A stretch of DNA of 49,371 nucleotides, taken from assembly GCA_018970325.1 (NCBI GenBank), contig JAGWWP010000012.1, positions 1 to 49,371 of the forward strand, in the 5' to 3' direction. Under the pieces are notes generated by a model. The model made no database searches, had not been told where the DNA came from, and was given only the letters and a program-made list of their open reading frames with translations. Of this stretch, positions 26,319 through 35,326 are shown one piece after another; position 1 is the stretch's first letter, and every line of letters begins with the position of its first letter. Origin of the DNA: Cyanobacteria bacterium REEB446. GTDB taxonomy: Bacteria > Cyanobacteriota > Vampirovibrionia > LMEP-6097. Made by a program: the position numbers and the translations under genes.

Positions 26319-27653
26319 ATGGGAAAGTCTATACAAGGAGCGATTTTCATCTCCAAGGAATCTATGTTGCTGGCAAATAAAGCCAAATCTATCACTGAGT
26401 GTTTTGGGATTGATTTTAGTCAATCTAGGTTTATTAATGCTGAAGATTCTGGCTCTTGGTTTTATCCTCAATATGGTATAGATAAGCTTCTTAGTTCTTT
26501 TTGGGGAATTAAAACTAGATCACGTTTAATAGCCGTTAGTAAAAATGTAAATGATGAAGAGTGGAGAGGCTTAGTTTCTGAATGGGATAGTTATACGGCT
26601 TCTCCCGGGCATTTCAGGCTGAGTAAAAAACTTGTTTTTAACTTACTTCGATATGCACTTGGTTTTAGAAAAGATGATTTTAATTTAGCTCAATTAAGTG
26701 AATTAGAGCTGAAAATTTTCGAGAGTTTTTTCCTTGAAATGGAAAAGCACTGGAAGAATCAGTGGCGTATTAGTGATCCTAACTCTTCTGGTGCGAATGA
26801 CTTTTTAATTTGGGTAATTGAGTTTGAAAACGGTGATACTGCTAATTTAGCGATAAGTGTTCCTCCAGGATTAAGACCTAAAGAATATTTAGATTCAGCT
26901 GATTATCAAGTAGATCTTAATCATTTAATTAACGAATTAGATTTCCGAGTTCCAATGGATATAGTGGTGGGTAAAACCAAACTTAATCTATCTGATCTAA
27001 AGAGTTTAGAGGAAGATGACATCATTTTTCTAGAGAGAAGCTCAATTGATAAGATGTGGTGGGAGAGAAATGACTTTGAAAATCTATACATAAATATTGA
27101 TTTGCCTTCCCGTGATGATGAGGAATGGGTAGATTTATATTATGATGATATTGAAGTACCAAGTATGCAAAATAATAATTCACTAAGTGATGATACTGAT
27201 CTTTTAACAGACCTTAATATTGAGCTTACTGCTCAATTTAAATCAGTTAATTTACCGTTGAAAAAAATCATGGAGCTTAAGGATGGTGGAGTAATTCCTC
27301 TTGGGCTTCTCTTAGATAGTGAGCTTATTTTAATTGCTGCTGGTAATAAGATAGTAGCTAAGGGTGAATTAATAGTTTTAGGAAATCAGTTTGGTTTAAA
27401 GATTAAAAACACTAGAATTAAATCTGATAGAGTCGGAAACTCTTCTTCTGATGGATTTACTCAATCTTCACCGAAACATCCAGTTAATCAGAGTCAAGCT
27501 GCAAGACCTGCACCACAGCAAATGAGACAGGTTCCTCAAGCTGCTAAGGAAGAGCGCTTCGTGGAAATTGATGAAGAAGCTTTACTGCAAAAAGAATTAG
27601 AGGAAGTGGGTTTAGATCCAGATGAGTTAGATGAACTTGGCGAGCTTTATTAG
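26319..27653 (+). CDS. Two-SpoA-domain protein (FliM/FliN or SctQ-like switch component)
   Basis: 444 residues, cytoplasmic. Two SpoA (FliN-type) regions are seen: about 205-265 (LDFRVPMDIVVGKTKLNLSD, DDIIFLER) and about 300-375 (IELTAQFKSVNLPLKKIMEL, DGGVIPLGLLLDSELILIAA). A low-complexity Gln/Pro/Ser linker and an acidic C-terminal tail (LEEVGLDPDELDELGEL) follow. Most flagellar FliM and FliN carry one SpoA domain each; two in one chain is the arrangement of SctQ (type III secretion sorting platform) and some fusions. With FlgF/FlgG in the window a flagellar C-ring role is the simplest reading. Possible -10 near 26304-26310. The next gene starts 14 bp on. Confidence 0.75.
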   Translation: MGKSIQGAIFISKESMLLANKAKSITECFGIDFSQSRFINAEDSGSWFYPQYGIDKLLSSFWGIKTRSRLIAVSKNVNDEEWRGLVSEWDSYTASPGHFRLSKKLVFNLLRYALGFRKDDFNLAQLSELELKIFESFFLEMEKHWKNQWRISDPNSSGANDFLIWVIEFENGDTANLAISVPPGLRPKEYLDSADYQVDLNHLINELDFRVPMDIVVGKTKLNLSDLKSLEEDDIIFLERSSIDKMWWERNDFENLYINIDLPSRDDEEWVDLYYDDIEVPSMQNNNSLSDDTDLLTDLNIELTAQFKSVNLPLKKIMELKDGGVIPLGLLLDSELILIAAGNKIVAKGELIVLGNQFGLKIKNTRIKSDRVGNSSSDGFTQSSPKHPVNQSQAARPAPQQMRQVPQAAKEERFVEIDEEALLQKELEEVGLDPDELDELGELY

Positions 27654-27667
27654 TAGGGGTCAAGTTT

Positions 27668-29611
27668 TTGAAGTTTCGTCTCCTTTATAGATTTTATAAA
27701 CCAGTCTTAATAATAGTTTTACTGTTTAGTAGCTTTTTGTTGAATGCTTGTAGTCGTTTGACTGTTAATAATCAAGCTTTAAAAGTAAATTTAGCTTATT
27801 CAGAAGAGCAAGCTGCCCTTGTCAGAGAAATTATAAAAATTAATCAACGGGATAAAAGATTCCGAAACATAAATTTTATAAAAGTAGAACAGAGTAAGGC
27901 TCTTAAACTTCTCAAGACTAATGCGGTTGATGCTTATCTCGGAAGTATGTTAGATGAAAGTTCTGGGTCTTATTTAAACAAGAATCTTATTGCTAAAGAT
28001 GGGATTGTCATAATCGTAAATCCACGAAACCCAGTGAGAAACATAGACTTAGATATGTTTTCTGAGATCTTCCTCAAAGGTATTAATAACTGGAAAGTAC
28101 TAGGGCTAGAAGATCAGGCGATTATTTTTATTAATAAAAATAATACTAATGAGAATCGATTATTTCTTGAAAGTTTTTTCAATAAACCTGTTATCCAAAA
28201 TTCAACTAATCAGTTTGAAGTAAATAATGATAATGAAGCTATTGATTTAGTACAGCAATACGAGCACAGTATTTCATATATAAGCTTCTCCTCAATTACG
28301 AATCGAGTTAATACCGTTCATGTAGATCATATCGCCCCAACTCAATTAAATATTAGTTCTGGAAATTTTCCAATTTACAAACCCATATCAATTTATCAGT
28401 CCGATAAGCTTTTAACTCAATCTAATAAAAGGAACCTGATAGAGGACTTGTTGAATTACCTTTGGTCAGCAGATGCTATACCAGTTATCAAGTCAGCAGG
28501 TTTTATACCTCTTTCAGTAGCTGAAATTGAAGTAATAAAATATGAAAGTTTACCATTAATACTTGGAGTTTCAGCTCCGCTCTCAGGTCCATATGCTGAA
28601 TTAGGTAGAGCGATAGTAAATGGCGCTAAAATCGCAGTTCTGGAAGCTAATGAAAATAAACTAAAAAATCACAAGAAAATAGAATTAATTATTTGTGATG
28701 ATAAAGCAGAAGTGAGTAAGGCGCTTGATTGTGCGAATATGTTTATCAAGAATAAAGCTTTTGGAGTAGTTGGGCACTTGAATTCATTAATCTCAATAGA
28801 GGCTTCTAAGCTTTATATGGAGAATAATATTATACAAATCAGTCCAGGCTCTTCTCATCCTTGGCTTACAGAAACTGAGGAGGCTAAAGGTAAAGTCTTT
28901 AGAACTATTAATATAGATGAAAATCAAGCGGAGAAAATAGCTAGTGCAATTTCAAAATTAGAAAATCAAAAGAAAGAAAGGATATTAGTTTTACACAATG
29001 GAACAATATATGGCTCACATTTAGCTGCACTTATAGAGAATTTTATTTTAAGATATTTAGGTAAAGATGTCACAGTACAGAGTCAAAGCTTTAATATTAA
29101 TGACTCAAGATATCATTTGCAGTTAAAAAGTAGTATCCCCGATATCATAGTTTTTATTGGTGAATATGCTGATGCTGCTCAAATGTTAGTAGACTTAGCT
29201 TTAGATAATAAATCAGGTATAACTTTTTTTGGAGCCGATGGTAATTTTAGTAAGCGATTTATTGATTTAGCAGGCTTAAGAGCGGAAGGGGCTTATATTA
29301 TAGGCTGTAATTTAGATCAAACATCACCAAGCTATAAATCTTTTGAGAAGCGTTACCAAGAGCTATTCCACTCTAACATAAGTTCATTCTCGATTTACAG
29401 TTATGATGCTAGTCGAATTTTAATGAATTCTGTTCAGATATTAAATCAAAATGAGACGGAGACTGGTAAAAGTCTAGGTGAAATTATTGGTGAGAGTAAA
29501 ACAGAGAGTTATTGTGGTGAAATTAGCTTTAATGAGAAGGGAGACCCTCAGCAATCTCGCTTAGCTGTTTTTAGAGTTAAAAATGGTAAGTTTGTTAAGA
29601 CTAATCTTTAA
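27668..29611 (+). CDS. Solute-binding lipoprotein: PstS-like domain fused to LivJ-type domain
   Basis: 647 residues from a TTG start (AGGGG upstream). A signal with lipobox LLNAC (Cys near residue 28) indicates lipidation. Residues about 35-285 resemble PstS-like phosphate/anion-binding proteins (DAYLGSMLDESSGSY; DLDMFSEIFLKGINNWKVLG; LLNYLWSADAIPVI). Residues about 293-645 are a leucine/branched-chain-amide binding fold (LILGVSAPLSGPYAELGRAI; GVVGHLNSLISIEASKLYM; FFGADGNFSKRFIDLAG). Two different binding folds in one lipoprotein is unusual. A paralogue lies at 5901. No transporter genes are adjacent. The 3' end overlaps the convergent hemD by 11 bp. Confidence 0.85.
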   Translation: MKFRLLYRFYKPVLIIVLLFSSFLLNACSRLTVNNQALKVNLAYSEEQAALVREIIKINQRDKRFRNINFIKVEQSKALKLLKTNAVDAYLGSMLDESSGSYLNKNLIAKDGIVIIVNPRNPVRNIDLDMFSEIFLKGINNWKVLGLEDQAIIFINKNNTNENRLFLESFFNKPVIQNSTNQFEVNNDNEAIDLVQQYEHSISYISFSSITNRVNTVHVDHIAPTQLNISSGNFPIYKPISIYQSDKLLTQSNKRNLIEDLLNYLWSADAIPVIKSAGFIPLSVAEIEVIKYESLPLILGVSAPLSGPYAELGRAIVNGAKIAVLEANENKLKNHKKIELIICDDKAEVSKALDCANMFIKNKAFGVVGHLNSLISIEASKLYMENNIIQISPGSSHPWLTETEEAKGKVFRTINIDENQAEKIASAISKLENQKKERILVLHNGTIYGSHLAALIENFILRYLGKDVTVQSQSFNINDSRYHLQLKSSIPDIIVFIGEYADAAQMLVDLALDNKSGITFFGADGNFSKRFIDLAGLRAEGAYIIGCNLDQTSPSYKSFEKRYQELFHSNISSFSIYSYDASRILMNSVQILNQNETETGKSLGEIIGESKTESYCGEISFNEKGDPQQSRLAVFRVKNGKFVKTNL

Positions 29612-30506
29612 GAGATTGATGGAAAATGAAATTTTTCATCACGGACTGTCTGGTGAAAAATGCTTCAAGAGAGGCTTCCTTCGTCTGAAAGATTTTAAAT
29701 TTATCACCAATAATTTCCTTTAAAGTCTGGGTTACTTTTGGTCCTATTGAGTGAAATTCTAAAACTTCATGATAACTAGCTAAGTTAATCTGCCCATCTA
29801 TGATTTCGAAAAAATTTCTTACGCATTGAGAGCTGGTAAAGGTAAGCTTTATTTTACGGTTTTCGTCGTTAGGTGGCCTATTTGGGCTTGAACTTATCGT
29901 TTCAGTAGTGCCACTTTGAGACGCTCGATCAAGGAGGTTCTGTAAGTCAGCTAGAAGCTCTTTAGAAGCTTCTGGCTTGATTGTTTTATAAGCATCTACC
30001 TGAGTCACTTTTACAGTGCCTAGGCTCTCTAAATCCTGCGTTAACACATCATCAGCTATACTCGTGCGAGGAATTAAAAGATTCAGGGGTTCTAAAATAT
30101 TTTCACTCGAAGCTATGTCTCTTAAAAATTCTCTTGAAAAAACTTCAGAATTAAACTCACTTGGGCAGAAATTTACAGGAAAATTAATTTCTTTTTCTAT
30201 AAACTCTTTAGTCGCTGAGCCAATTACAGCTATTTTCAAGTGTGGTGCTAAGTGAAAAAAATGACCGCCTATTTCTAATAGACGATTAAAAAAGCTTTCC
30301 GCCGCTCTGCGGCTCAAAAACACTAACCAATCAAACTCATGATTACGCCTAGTAGCTGCATCTAAAGCTGCATAAGCGTCATCTGGAGCTGTAAAAGCTA
30401 AACAAGGAAAGAAGAAACAATCATCAATTCCTTTAGCTTCAAGGATTTTTACAAACTCAGGTGAGTCCTCTTTTGCTCTAGTGATAACTACAGTCACAAA
30501 AATCAT
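29601..30506 (-). CDS. hemD: Uroporphyrinogen-III synthase
   Basis: 301 residues, longer than the usual ~250. The N-half (VVITRAKEDSPEFVKILEAK, DWLVFLSRRAAESFF, KIAVIGSATKEFIEKE) and C-half (LTFTSSQCVRNFFEII, FHSIGPKVTQTLKEII) have the bi-lobed HemD pattern. It closes hydroxymethylbilane to uroporphyrinogen III in heme/siroheme/cobamide synthesis. Residues about 192-215 (SGTTETISSSPNRPPNDENR region) are extra between the lobes; ENRKIK there may be a worn copy of the dispersed element. It follows a response regulator gene by 50 bp. Confidence 0.88.
   Translation of the reverse strand: MIFVTVVITRAKEDSPEFVKILEAKGIDDCFFFPCLAFTAPDDAYAALDAATRRNHEFDWLVFLSRRAAESFFNRLLEIGGHFFHLAPHLKIAVIGSATKEFIEKEINFPVNFCPSEFNSEVFSREFLRDIASSENILEPLNLLIPRTSIADDVLTQDLESLGTVKVTQVDAYKTIKPEASKELLADLQNLLDRASQSGTTETISSSPNRPPNDENRKIKLTFTSSQCVRNFFEIIDGQINLASYHEVLEFHSIGPKVTQTLKEIIGDKFKIFQTKEASLEAFFTRQSVMKNFIFHQSLKD
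29618..29640. repeat. Hairpin at the hemD 3' end
   Basis: GATGGAAAAT (29618-29627) and ATTTTTCATC (29631-29640) pair over 10 positions (one G-T) with loop GAA. It lies just beyond the end of the lipoprotein gene (plus) and inside hemD (minus). There is no T-run, so a terminator role is uncertain. Confidence 0.35.
29862..29897 (-). repeat. Doubtful worn dispersed element (hemD)
   Basis: On the minus strand AACGACGAAAACCGTAAAAT resembles GACGACGAAAACGCAGAAAT. It is read as NDENRKI, the phase used by other genic copies, in a stretch that is extra for HemD. Confidence 0.3.
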
Positions 30507-30556
30507 CCTAGCAACGAAAAGAGTCGCTAGGCATTAAAACTTGTGAATCTTTTCTT

Positions 30557-31243
30557 TTAACTTCCTAGTTTATAGCCAAAGCCTCTAACTGTTTGAATAA
30601 TTTTAGGATGATTAGAATCCTGTTCGAGCTTCTGTCTTAACCAGCAGATATGAACATCGACTGTCTTTGTATCACCTTCGAAATCTAAGCCCCAAACCTT
30701 TTCAATAAGATCATCTCTTGAATAAATACGCTTAGGATTTTCCATAAATAATCTCAGCATGGAAAATTCTCTTGGTGAAAGGTTTATCTCTTTATCTTTA
30801 AGCCATATTCTGTGACTTAAAAGATCTATGATTATTTCACCGAAACGAATCCGTTTTGGCTTTGCAGCAGAAGTTTGTTGAGATCTTCTTAAAGCAGAAT
30901 TAATTCTAGCTATAAGCTCATCCCAGTTAAAAGGTTTAGTGACGTAATCATCAGCCCCATTTTCTAAGCCTTCAACTATTTCTTCTTTGGCACTTTTACC
31001 TGTAACCATGATAACTGGTATAAAGTTCTGAGAGTTTCTAATTTTTTTAAGAACATCTATCCCAGGAAGATCTGGCATGCTCCAGTCTAAAAGAATAATA
31101 TCTGGTTCTTCTCTTTCATACATCCCTAAAGCTTCTACACCATTATAAGCAGTGCATACATCAAAGCCATTCTCTTTCAAAGAATATGCCATGGGGTCTA
31201 TAAGATTGACTTCGTCATCTACAAGTAAAATTTTGTAGGCCAT
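30557..31243 (-). CDS. OmpR/PhoB-family response regulator
   Basis: 228 residues. The receiver domain has the acidic pair LLVDDE near residue 9, phospho-acceptor Asp53 (IILLDWSMPD), VMVTGKSA and DYVTKPFNWDEL. A winged-helix output domain follows (about 130-228; LSPREFSMLRLFMENP, YSRDDLIEKVWG, VDVHICWLRQKLE, TVRGFGYKLG). It should bind DNA as a phosphorylated dimer. No kinase is adjacent; the PhoR-like kinase at 40697 is a candidate but only by being in the same window. A good ribosome binding site (AAGGA) precedes the ATG. Confidence 0.95.
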   Translation of the reverse strand: MAYKILLVDDEVNLIDPMAYSLKENGFDVCTAYNGVEALGMYEREEPDIILLDWSMPDLPGIDVLKKIRNSQNFIPVIMVTGKSAKEEIVEGLENGADDYVTKPFNWDELIARINSALRRSQQTSAAKPKRIRFGEIIIDLLSHRIWLKDKEINLSPREFSMLRLFMENPKRIYSRDDLIEKVWGLDFEGDTKTVDVHICWLRQKLEQDSNHPKIIQTVRGFGYKLGS

Positions 31244-31309
31244 AATATATCCTTAATATACCCTATTATTAAGAAGTCTTAAAATATTAAGAGAATTATT
31301 TAGTTGTAA

Positions 31310-32392
31310 TTAATATGGACTGCTCGCAAATAAAGAGTTTTTCAAACTTTGCTCGCATTTAATATAAATAGCAGAGCCAATCTCAGTAGTATTAGCCTTG
31401 CCGCCAAGGTCTGGAGTTAAAAATCCTTCTGTGATAACTTCTTCTACAGCTTTATCTATAATCTGAGCTTCTTTTTCTTTATCTAAGCTGTATCTAAGCA
31501 TCATGGAAAGAGAAAGTATCATGGCAATAGGATTAGCAAGACCTTTCCCCATAATATCTGGAGCTGAGCCATGTACTGGCTCATAGAGACCTATTTCACC
31601 ACCAAGAGATGCACTTGGCAGTAAGCCTATGCTACCCGTAAGCATACTAGCCTCATCTGAAAGAATATCCCCGAAAAGATTAGAAGTTACTATAACGTCG
31701 AACTGTTTAGGATTGCGGACTAGCTGCATCGCTGCGTTATCTACATACATATGCGAAAGCTCTACTTCTGGATAAGCCTTAGACACCTCGATTACAGTAT
31801 CACGCCAAAGCTGAGATACATCAAGTACATTAGATTTATCTACAGAACATAGCCTCTTTCCTCTTTTCATCGCAAATTCAAAAGCTACTTTAGCAATTCT
31901 CTCTATTTCATATTTTTCATAGACCATGGTATTAAGTGCTCTAGTACCATCATTCATAGCTGGTTTACCGAAATAAATACCACCAGTCAGTTCACGCACT
32001 ACAACTAAATCTACACCACTTACTATTTCAGACTTTAATGAAGATAAATCTGCTAAGGCTGGATAAACGAAAGCAGGTCTAATATTAGCGAAGGCACCTA
32101 AAAACTTTCTTAAACCAAGCAGACCAGTTTCTGGTCTAAGTTCACGTGCTAGATTGTCATACTGCGGAGCCCCAATTGCGGACATCAATACAGCAGCCAC
32201 GTCTTTAAGTTTTTCTTGGCTTTCTATCGGGAATGGATTATTATATTTATCAATAGCTTGACCACCTAAATCTACGCTGATGAGCTCATACTCTGGAATT
32301 AAAAGCTGTATAAGCTTTTTAGCTTCAGACATAATCTCTGGACCTATTCCATCTCCTTCGATGATGGCGATTTTTTTACTTAAATTCTTCAT
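31310..32392 (-). CDS. leuB: 3-isopropylmalate dehydrogenase
   Basis: 360 residues, full length. Start [20 protein letters not shown], the Arg-containing [14 protein letters not shown] and [15 protein letters not shown], the metal/substrate site [20 protein letters not shown] and the NAD-binding [19 protein letters not shown] are diagnostic of LeuB rather than isocitrate dehydrogenase. It oxidises and decarboxylates 3-isopropylmalate in leucine synthesis. No other leu gene is near. It lies 66 bp before the response regulator on the same strand and diverges from the orphan gene at 32587. Confidence 0.96.
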   Translation of the reverse strand: MKNLSKKIAIIEGDGIGPEIMSEAKKLIQLLIPEYELISVDLGGQAIDKYNNPFPIESQEKLKDVAAVLMSAIGAPQYDNLARELRPETGLLGLRKFLGAFANIRPAFVYPALADLSSLKSEIVSGVDLVVVRELTGGIYFGKPAMNDGTRALNTMVYEKYEIERIAKVAFEFAMKRGKRLCSVDKSNVLDVSQLWRDTVIEVSKAYPEVELSHMYVDNAAMQLVRNPKQFDVIVTSNLFGDILSDEASMLTGSIGLLPSASLGGEIGLYEPVHGSAPDIMGKGLANPIAMILSLSMMLRYSLDKEKEAQIIDKAVEEVITEGFLTPDLGGKANTTEIGSAIYIKCEQSLKNSLFASSPY

Positions 32393-32496
32393 TTAAGTTA
32401 TTTTAGCAAGAGATTAATGCTAGTGTTTGGGAACTCTAATCTCTAAATTTTAGTGAGCCTTGTGAGATATGGCATTCTGTCTTTCGCCTAATGAGT

Positions 32497-32527
32497 CTTG
32501 ACAAGTCAAGCGTCTAGCCTTTAGAAT
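32497..32527 (+). promoter_or_regulatory. Strong sigma70-type promoter with palindromic -35 region
   Basis: TTGACA (32499-32504), a 17-nt spacer, then TAGAAT (32522-32527). The -35 hexamer lies in the perfect inverted repeat CTTGACAAGTCAAG (32497-32510), so a dimeric regulator bound there would mask it. It points at the orphan gene starting at 32587 (leader about 50 nt). Confidence 0.55.
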
Positions 32528-32586
32528 TACTGATAATCATGAGTTTTATTACATAGAGGTAATAGATATATTCTGGAATCTGATAT

Positions 32587-33840
32587 ATGTTTTTAGAATT
32601 ACCCTTTAGAGGCTCAGCTAAGCCACCTAAAACAGAGTTAACTAATCCTAGGTCTGGAAAAACAGAACCCTCTGGAGCTTCGGGTCCACAGAAAGGCTCT
32701 ACGAAAGCTCCCACGGAAGCCTCCGAAGGACAAGAAATCCTTTCCCGAGAACAGCTTAAAGAATTATCTGAAAATCCAGATCATGAAGCTGGAGATAATG
32801 CTGTTTCTGGTAAAGCTTTAAAATTTACGGAAATACCTAAGCCTTTACAAGATTTTTTGATAAAAAATCTTGGGATAAATACTCCAGAGCTTCAAGATCA
32901 AATGATCATTACTGAGCCATCTAAAGTAAACACTGGTAGTGAGTTAACTTCACAATTTATAATTACATTGGCGCCCGAAAGTGCAGCTAAGCTTCTCAAG
33001 AAAGGACCTTTACATTTTCTCAGTAAATTAAACCCCTTTAAGAATAAAGCTCTTGATAAAGCAGAGCTTAATAAGCTTGCAGAACAAATACACACAAATA
33101 CTATTCCTAAAGTTAATCATGAAATAGCTACTGGTAGGGTAACTGTACAGCTTTTAGTTAATTTTAATGAAAATAAAAAGAATACTGAAATCGGTGGACT
33201 GGCTCTTAGTCATTCTCCAATAGATTTTATTCATGAGCATCCTAAGACTTTAAAAATCATGGAGCATTTAAAAAAAGAGTTACCTAGACTAGAAAAAAAA
33301 CTTTTAAGTGATAAAGAGTTAAAACCTGAGTCTAAAGGGTTTGCTGAAACAATGTTAACTGATCTGAACAGCTTTGTAAATCTAAATCCCAACGCACTAG
33401 ATAGAGAAATAACTACTCATGCTAAAGGCTTTATAGTGCTTGAACATGTTGCTAGAACAAAAAAGGAGAAGGAGCTTGCTGGTAAAGGAGGTCGCGGTGA
33501 TGGTCGCAAGATAGATGTTACGAATTTTGCCGAGAATCTTATGAAAAGAGATGGAAATTGGGTAATATCCATGCAAGGTCAAAATTTAGAAACTCCTAGT
33601 ATGCAATGGCGAGGAGTCAATCCCGATAAGCCTAAAGAGGTCATAGATAGAAATCACTCTTTTATCAGCAAATTTCCATATATGGATCCGCGCTTTGCAA
33701 TGCTCAGTTCGATTTCAGAGATGCTCTTTCATGGTAAGCACCTATCTGAAAAGCAGATCAAGGAGGCTTTAATCGCAAATGTGGAGAGTACCATTAAATA
33801 CAATTTAGAAAACGAAGCTAAAAGAACTAATGCTAAATAA
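32587..33840 (+). CDS. Orphan protein, 417 aa
   Basis: Not recognised. The first ~60 residues are Pro/Ser/Gly-rich and disordered (SGKTEPSGASGPQKGS). The remainder looks like an alpha/beta soluble protein (KVNHEIATGRVTVQLLVNF; GFIVLEHVARTKKEKELAG; FPYMDPRFAMLSSISEMLFH). No signal peptide, membrane segment or known motif is seen. It lies behind a strong-looking promoter with an operator-like palindrome, divergent from leuB. The start at 32587 has no Shine-Dalgarno sequence; starts further into the disordered region cannot be excluded. A short frame (33845) follows it closely. Confidence 0.75.
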   Translation: MFLELPFRGSAKPPKTELTNPRSGKTEPSGASGPQKGSTKAPTEASEGQEILSREQLKELSENPDHEAGDNAVSGKALKFTEIPKPLQDFLIKNLGINTPELQDQMIITEPSKVNTGSELTSQFIITLAPESAAKLLKKGPLHFLSKLNPFKNKALDKAELNKLAEQIHTNTIPKVNHEIATGRVTVQLLVNFNENKKNTEIGGLALSHSPIDFIHEHPKTLKIMEHLKKELPRLEKKLLSDKELKPESKGFAETMLTDLNSFVNLNPNALDREITTHAKGFIVLEHVARTKKEKELAGKGGRGDGRKIDVTNFAENLMKRDGNWVISMQGQNLETPSMQWRGVNPDKPKEVIDRNHSFISKFPYMDPRFAMLSSISEMLFHGKHLSEKQIKEALIANVESTIKYNLENEAKRTNAK

Positions 33841-33844
33841 GGTT

Positions 33845-33982
33845 ATGAATACAGTAAGCTCACTAAGTTCTATTTCGCCGCAGCCTCTTGTTGTTAGATC
33901 AAATGGGAATCATGAAAGTCTGCAAATTTCTGTAAAAGATAATTCAAAAACGCCACAGACTGAAGCTCGGCTGCGATCTTAA
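33845..33982 (+). CDS. Possible small protein (45 aa)
   Basis: Starts MNTVSSLSSISPQPLVVR and ends PQTEARLRS. It begins 4 nt after the stop of the 417-residue orphan and has no clear ribosome binding site. Ser/Thr/Asn-rich like the disordered ends of the neighbouring orphans. It could equally be a decayed gene start. Low confidence. Confidence 0.25.
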   Translation: MNTVSSLSSISPQPLVVRSNGNHESLQISVKDNSKTPQTEARLRS

Positions 33983-34023
33983 TGCTTCGCATAATGATGT
34001 TTTGCTAAAGTCTAATACGGTTA

Positions 34024-35319
34024 TTAAGGTGCAACCACACCAAGATGCTTAATTATAGTCTTGGCCAGCTTCTTCGGATTATGACGAACCAGATTTCCTT
34101 TATTTAGAAGGTTTGCTGAAATTACTTTCACTCCTAATTTTTTGAGCTCAAATGAATCTACTTCTACAGGATACTGACCATCAGCTTTGTATTTAGCTAA
34201 TTGATTTTTATCTGGCTCTGCGTTATTCACCACCACATAGTCTATAATTTTTTGACCTTTTTCTGTATGATCTAAAATAGCTTTTACGTGATCTGAGACT
34301 GAATAATTATTCGTTTCACCTGGCTGAGTCATAACATTACAGATATAGATTTTAGGTGCTTTTGACTCATCTATGGCTTGTAAAAGATCAGGTACTAATA
34401 AATTCGGTATGACTGATGTATAAAGGCTTCCTGGCCCTAATATAATTAATTCTGCAAGCTTAATCGCTTCTATAACTTGGGGTAAGACTGGTGGGATCGG
34501 TTCTTCACAGAAAATCTTTTTAATTTTCCCATCAGCTTTAGGAATATTAGATTCACCACGAACCAGAGAATCATCAGCCATTTTAGCGACTAAAGACATC
34601 GGTATGTTACTTACTGGTAAGACTATTCCACGAGTTTTTAAAATATTACAGGCTTGTTTCACTGCGTCAGCCATGTTTCCAGTTCCACCAAGCTCTACTA
34701 AAGCAGTTAGGAAAAGGTTTCCGAAGCTGTGATTTTTTAAAGACTCAGCTGCTTCATTATCGAAGCGATACTGAAAGAGTTTAGTAATAATCTCTTCATC
34801 GTGAGCTAAAGCAGCTATGCAGTTTCGCATATCACCTGGAGGAACTATATTCATCGACTCTCTTAGCTTGCCACTGCTGCCGCCATCATCGGCGACTGTT
34901 ACTACAGCTGTGATGTTACTACTATATTCTTTAAGTCCACGCAGCATATTAGAAAGACCAGTTCCACCACCAATGGCTAAAACTTTTAAGCCTCTGCCTT
35001 GCATTTGATATCTGTCTAAAGCTTCTAACATAGAACTCTCATCTGGAGCGATAAGTGAGAAGATCTGCTTGTTTGCTCTAAATAGAGCGTATAGAAGTAA
35101 AACTGCTCCGAGTGAAATAGCGATAATGCCACTGGTAGTGGGAGGAATGCGATCGGCAATGAACGAAAGTATGTCCCAGAGAAGATTATAGATTATCGTG
35201 ACTGGGCGAGCTTTAAGTATTAAAGCTAAGCCAAATATAATAACAAGAAAACCAAGACAAGTATAAAGAAGCCACCTTCTAAAACCAGGGAAATAAAATT
35301 TTCGCAGTAATTTAGCCAA
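34024..35319 (-). CDS. yvcK: YvcK/CofD-like protein (gluconeogenesis factor family), membrane-anchored
   Basis: 431 residues from TTG 35319 (good AGGAG upstream). Two N-terminal membrane segments (about 18-39 and 62-82) precede the YvcK domain: VLAIGGGTGLSNMLRGLKEY, VTVADDGGSSGKLRE, PPGDMRNCIAALA and ILGPGSLYTSVIPNLL. YvcK proteins bind UDP-sugars and affect cell-wall synthesis and carbon use. It follows a RapZ C-domain gene by 7 bp, echoing the rapZ-yvcK-whiA cluster of Gram-positive bacteria; whiA is absent here. Confidence 0.93.
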   Translation of the reverse strand: MAKLLRKFYFPGFRRWLLYTCLGFLVIIFGLALILKARPVTIIYNLLWDILSFIADRIPPTTSGIIAISLGAVLLLYALFRANKQIFSLIAPDESSMLEALDRYQMQGRGLKVLAIGGGTGLSNMLRGLKEYSSNITAVVTVADDGGSSGKLRESMNIVPPGDMRNCIAALAHDEEIITKLFQYRFDNEAAESLKNHSFGNLFLTALVELGGTGNMADAVKQACNILKTRGIVLPVSNIPMSLVAKMADDSLVRGESNIPKADGKIKKIFCEEPIPPVLPQVIEAIKLAELIILGPGSLYTSVIPNLLVPDLLQAIDESKAPKIYICNVMTQPGETNNYSVSDHVKAILDHTEKGQKIIDYVVVNNAEPDKNQLAKYKADGQYPVEVDSFELKKLGVKVISANLLNKGNLVRHNPKKLAKTIIKHLGVVAP

Positions 35320-35326
35320 TTTTCTC

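Noticed and set aside
26319-27653. CheC phosphatase
   Set aside because: The CheC catalytic D/S-x3-E-x2-N-x22-P motif is not seen; the two SpoA-like regions fit FliM/FliN/SctQ better.
27668-29611. ABC transporter operon
   Set aside because: No permease or ATPase gene is adjacent to either binding-protein gene.
32514-32714. Minus-strand frame of 66 codons overlapping the orphan gene start
   Set aside because: It overlaps the promoter and the disordered N-terminus of the plus-strand gene and has no start signal; treated as a shadow.
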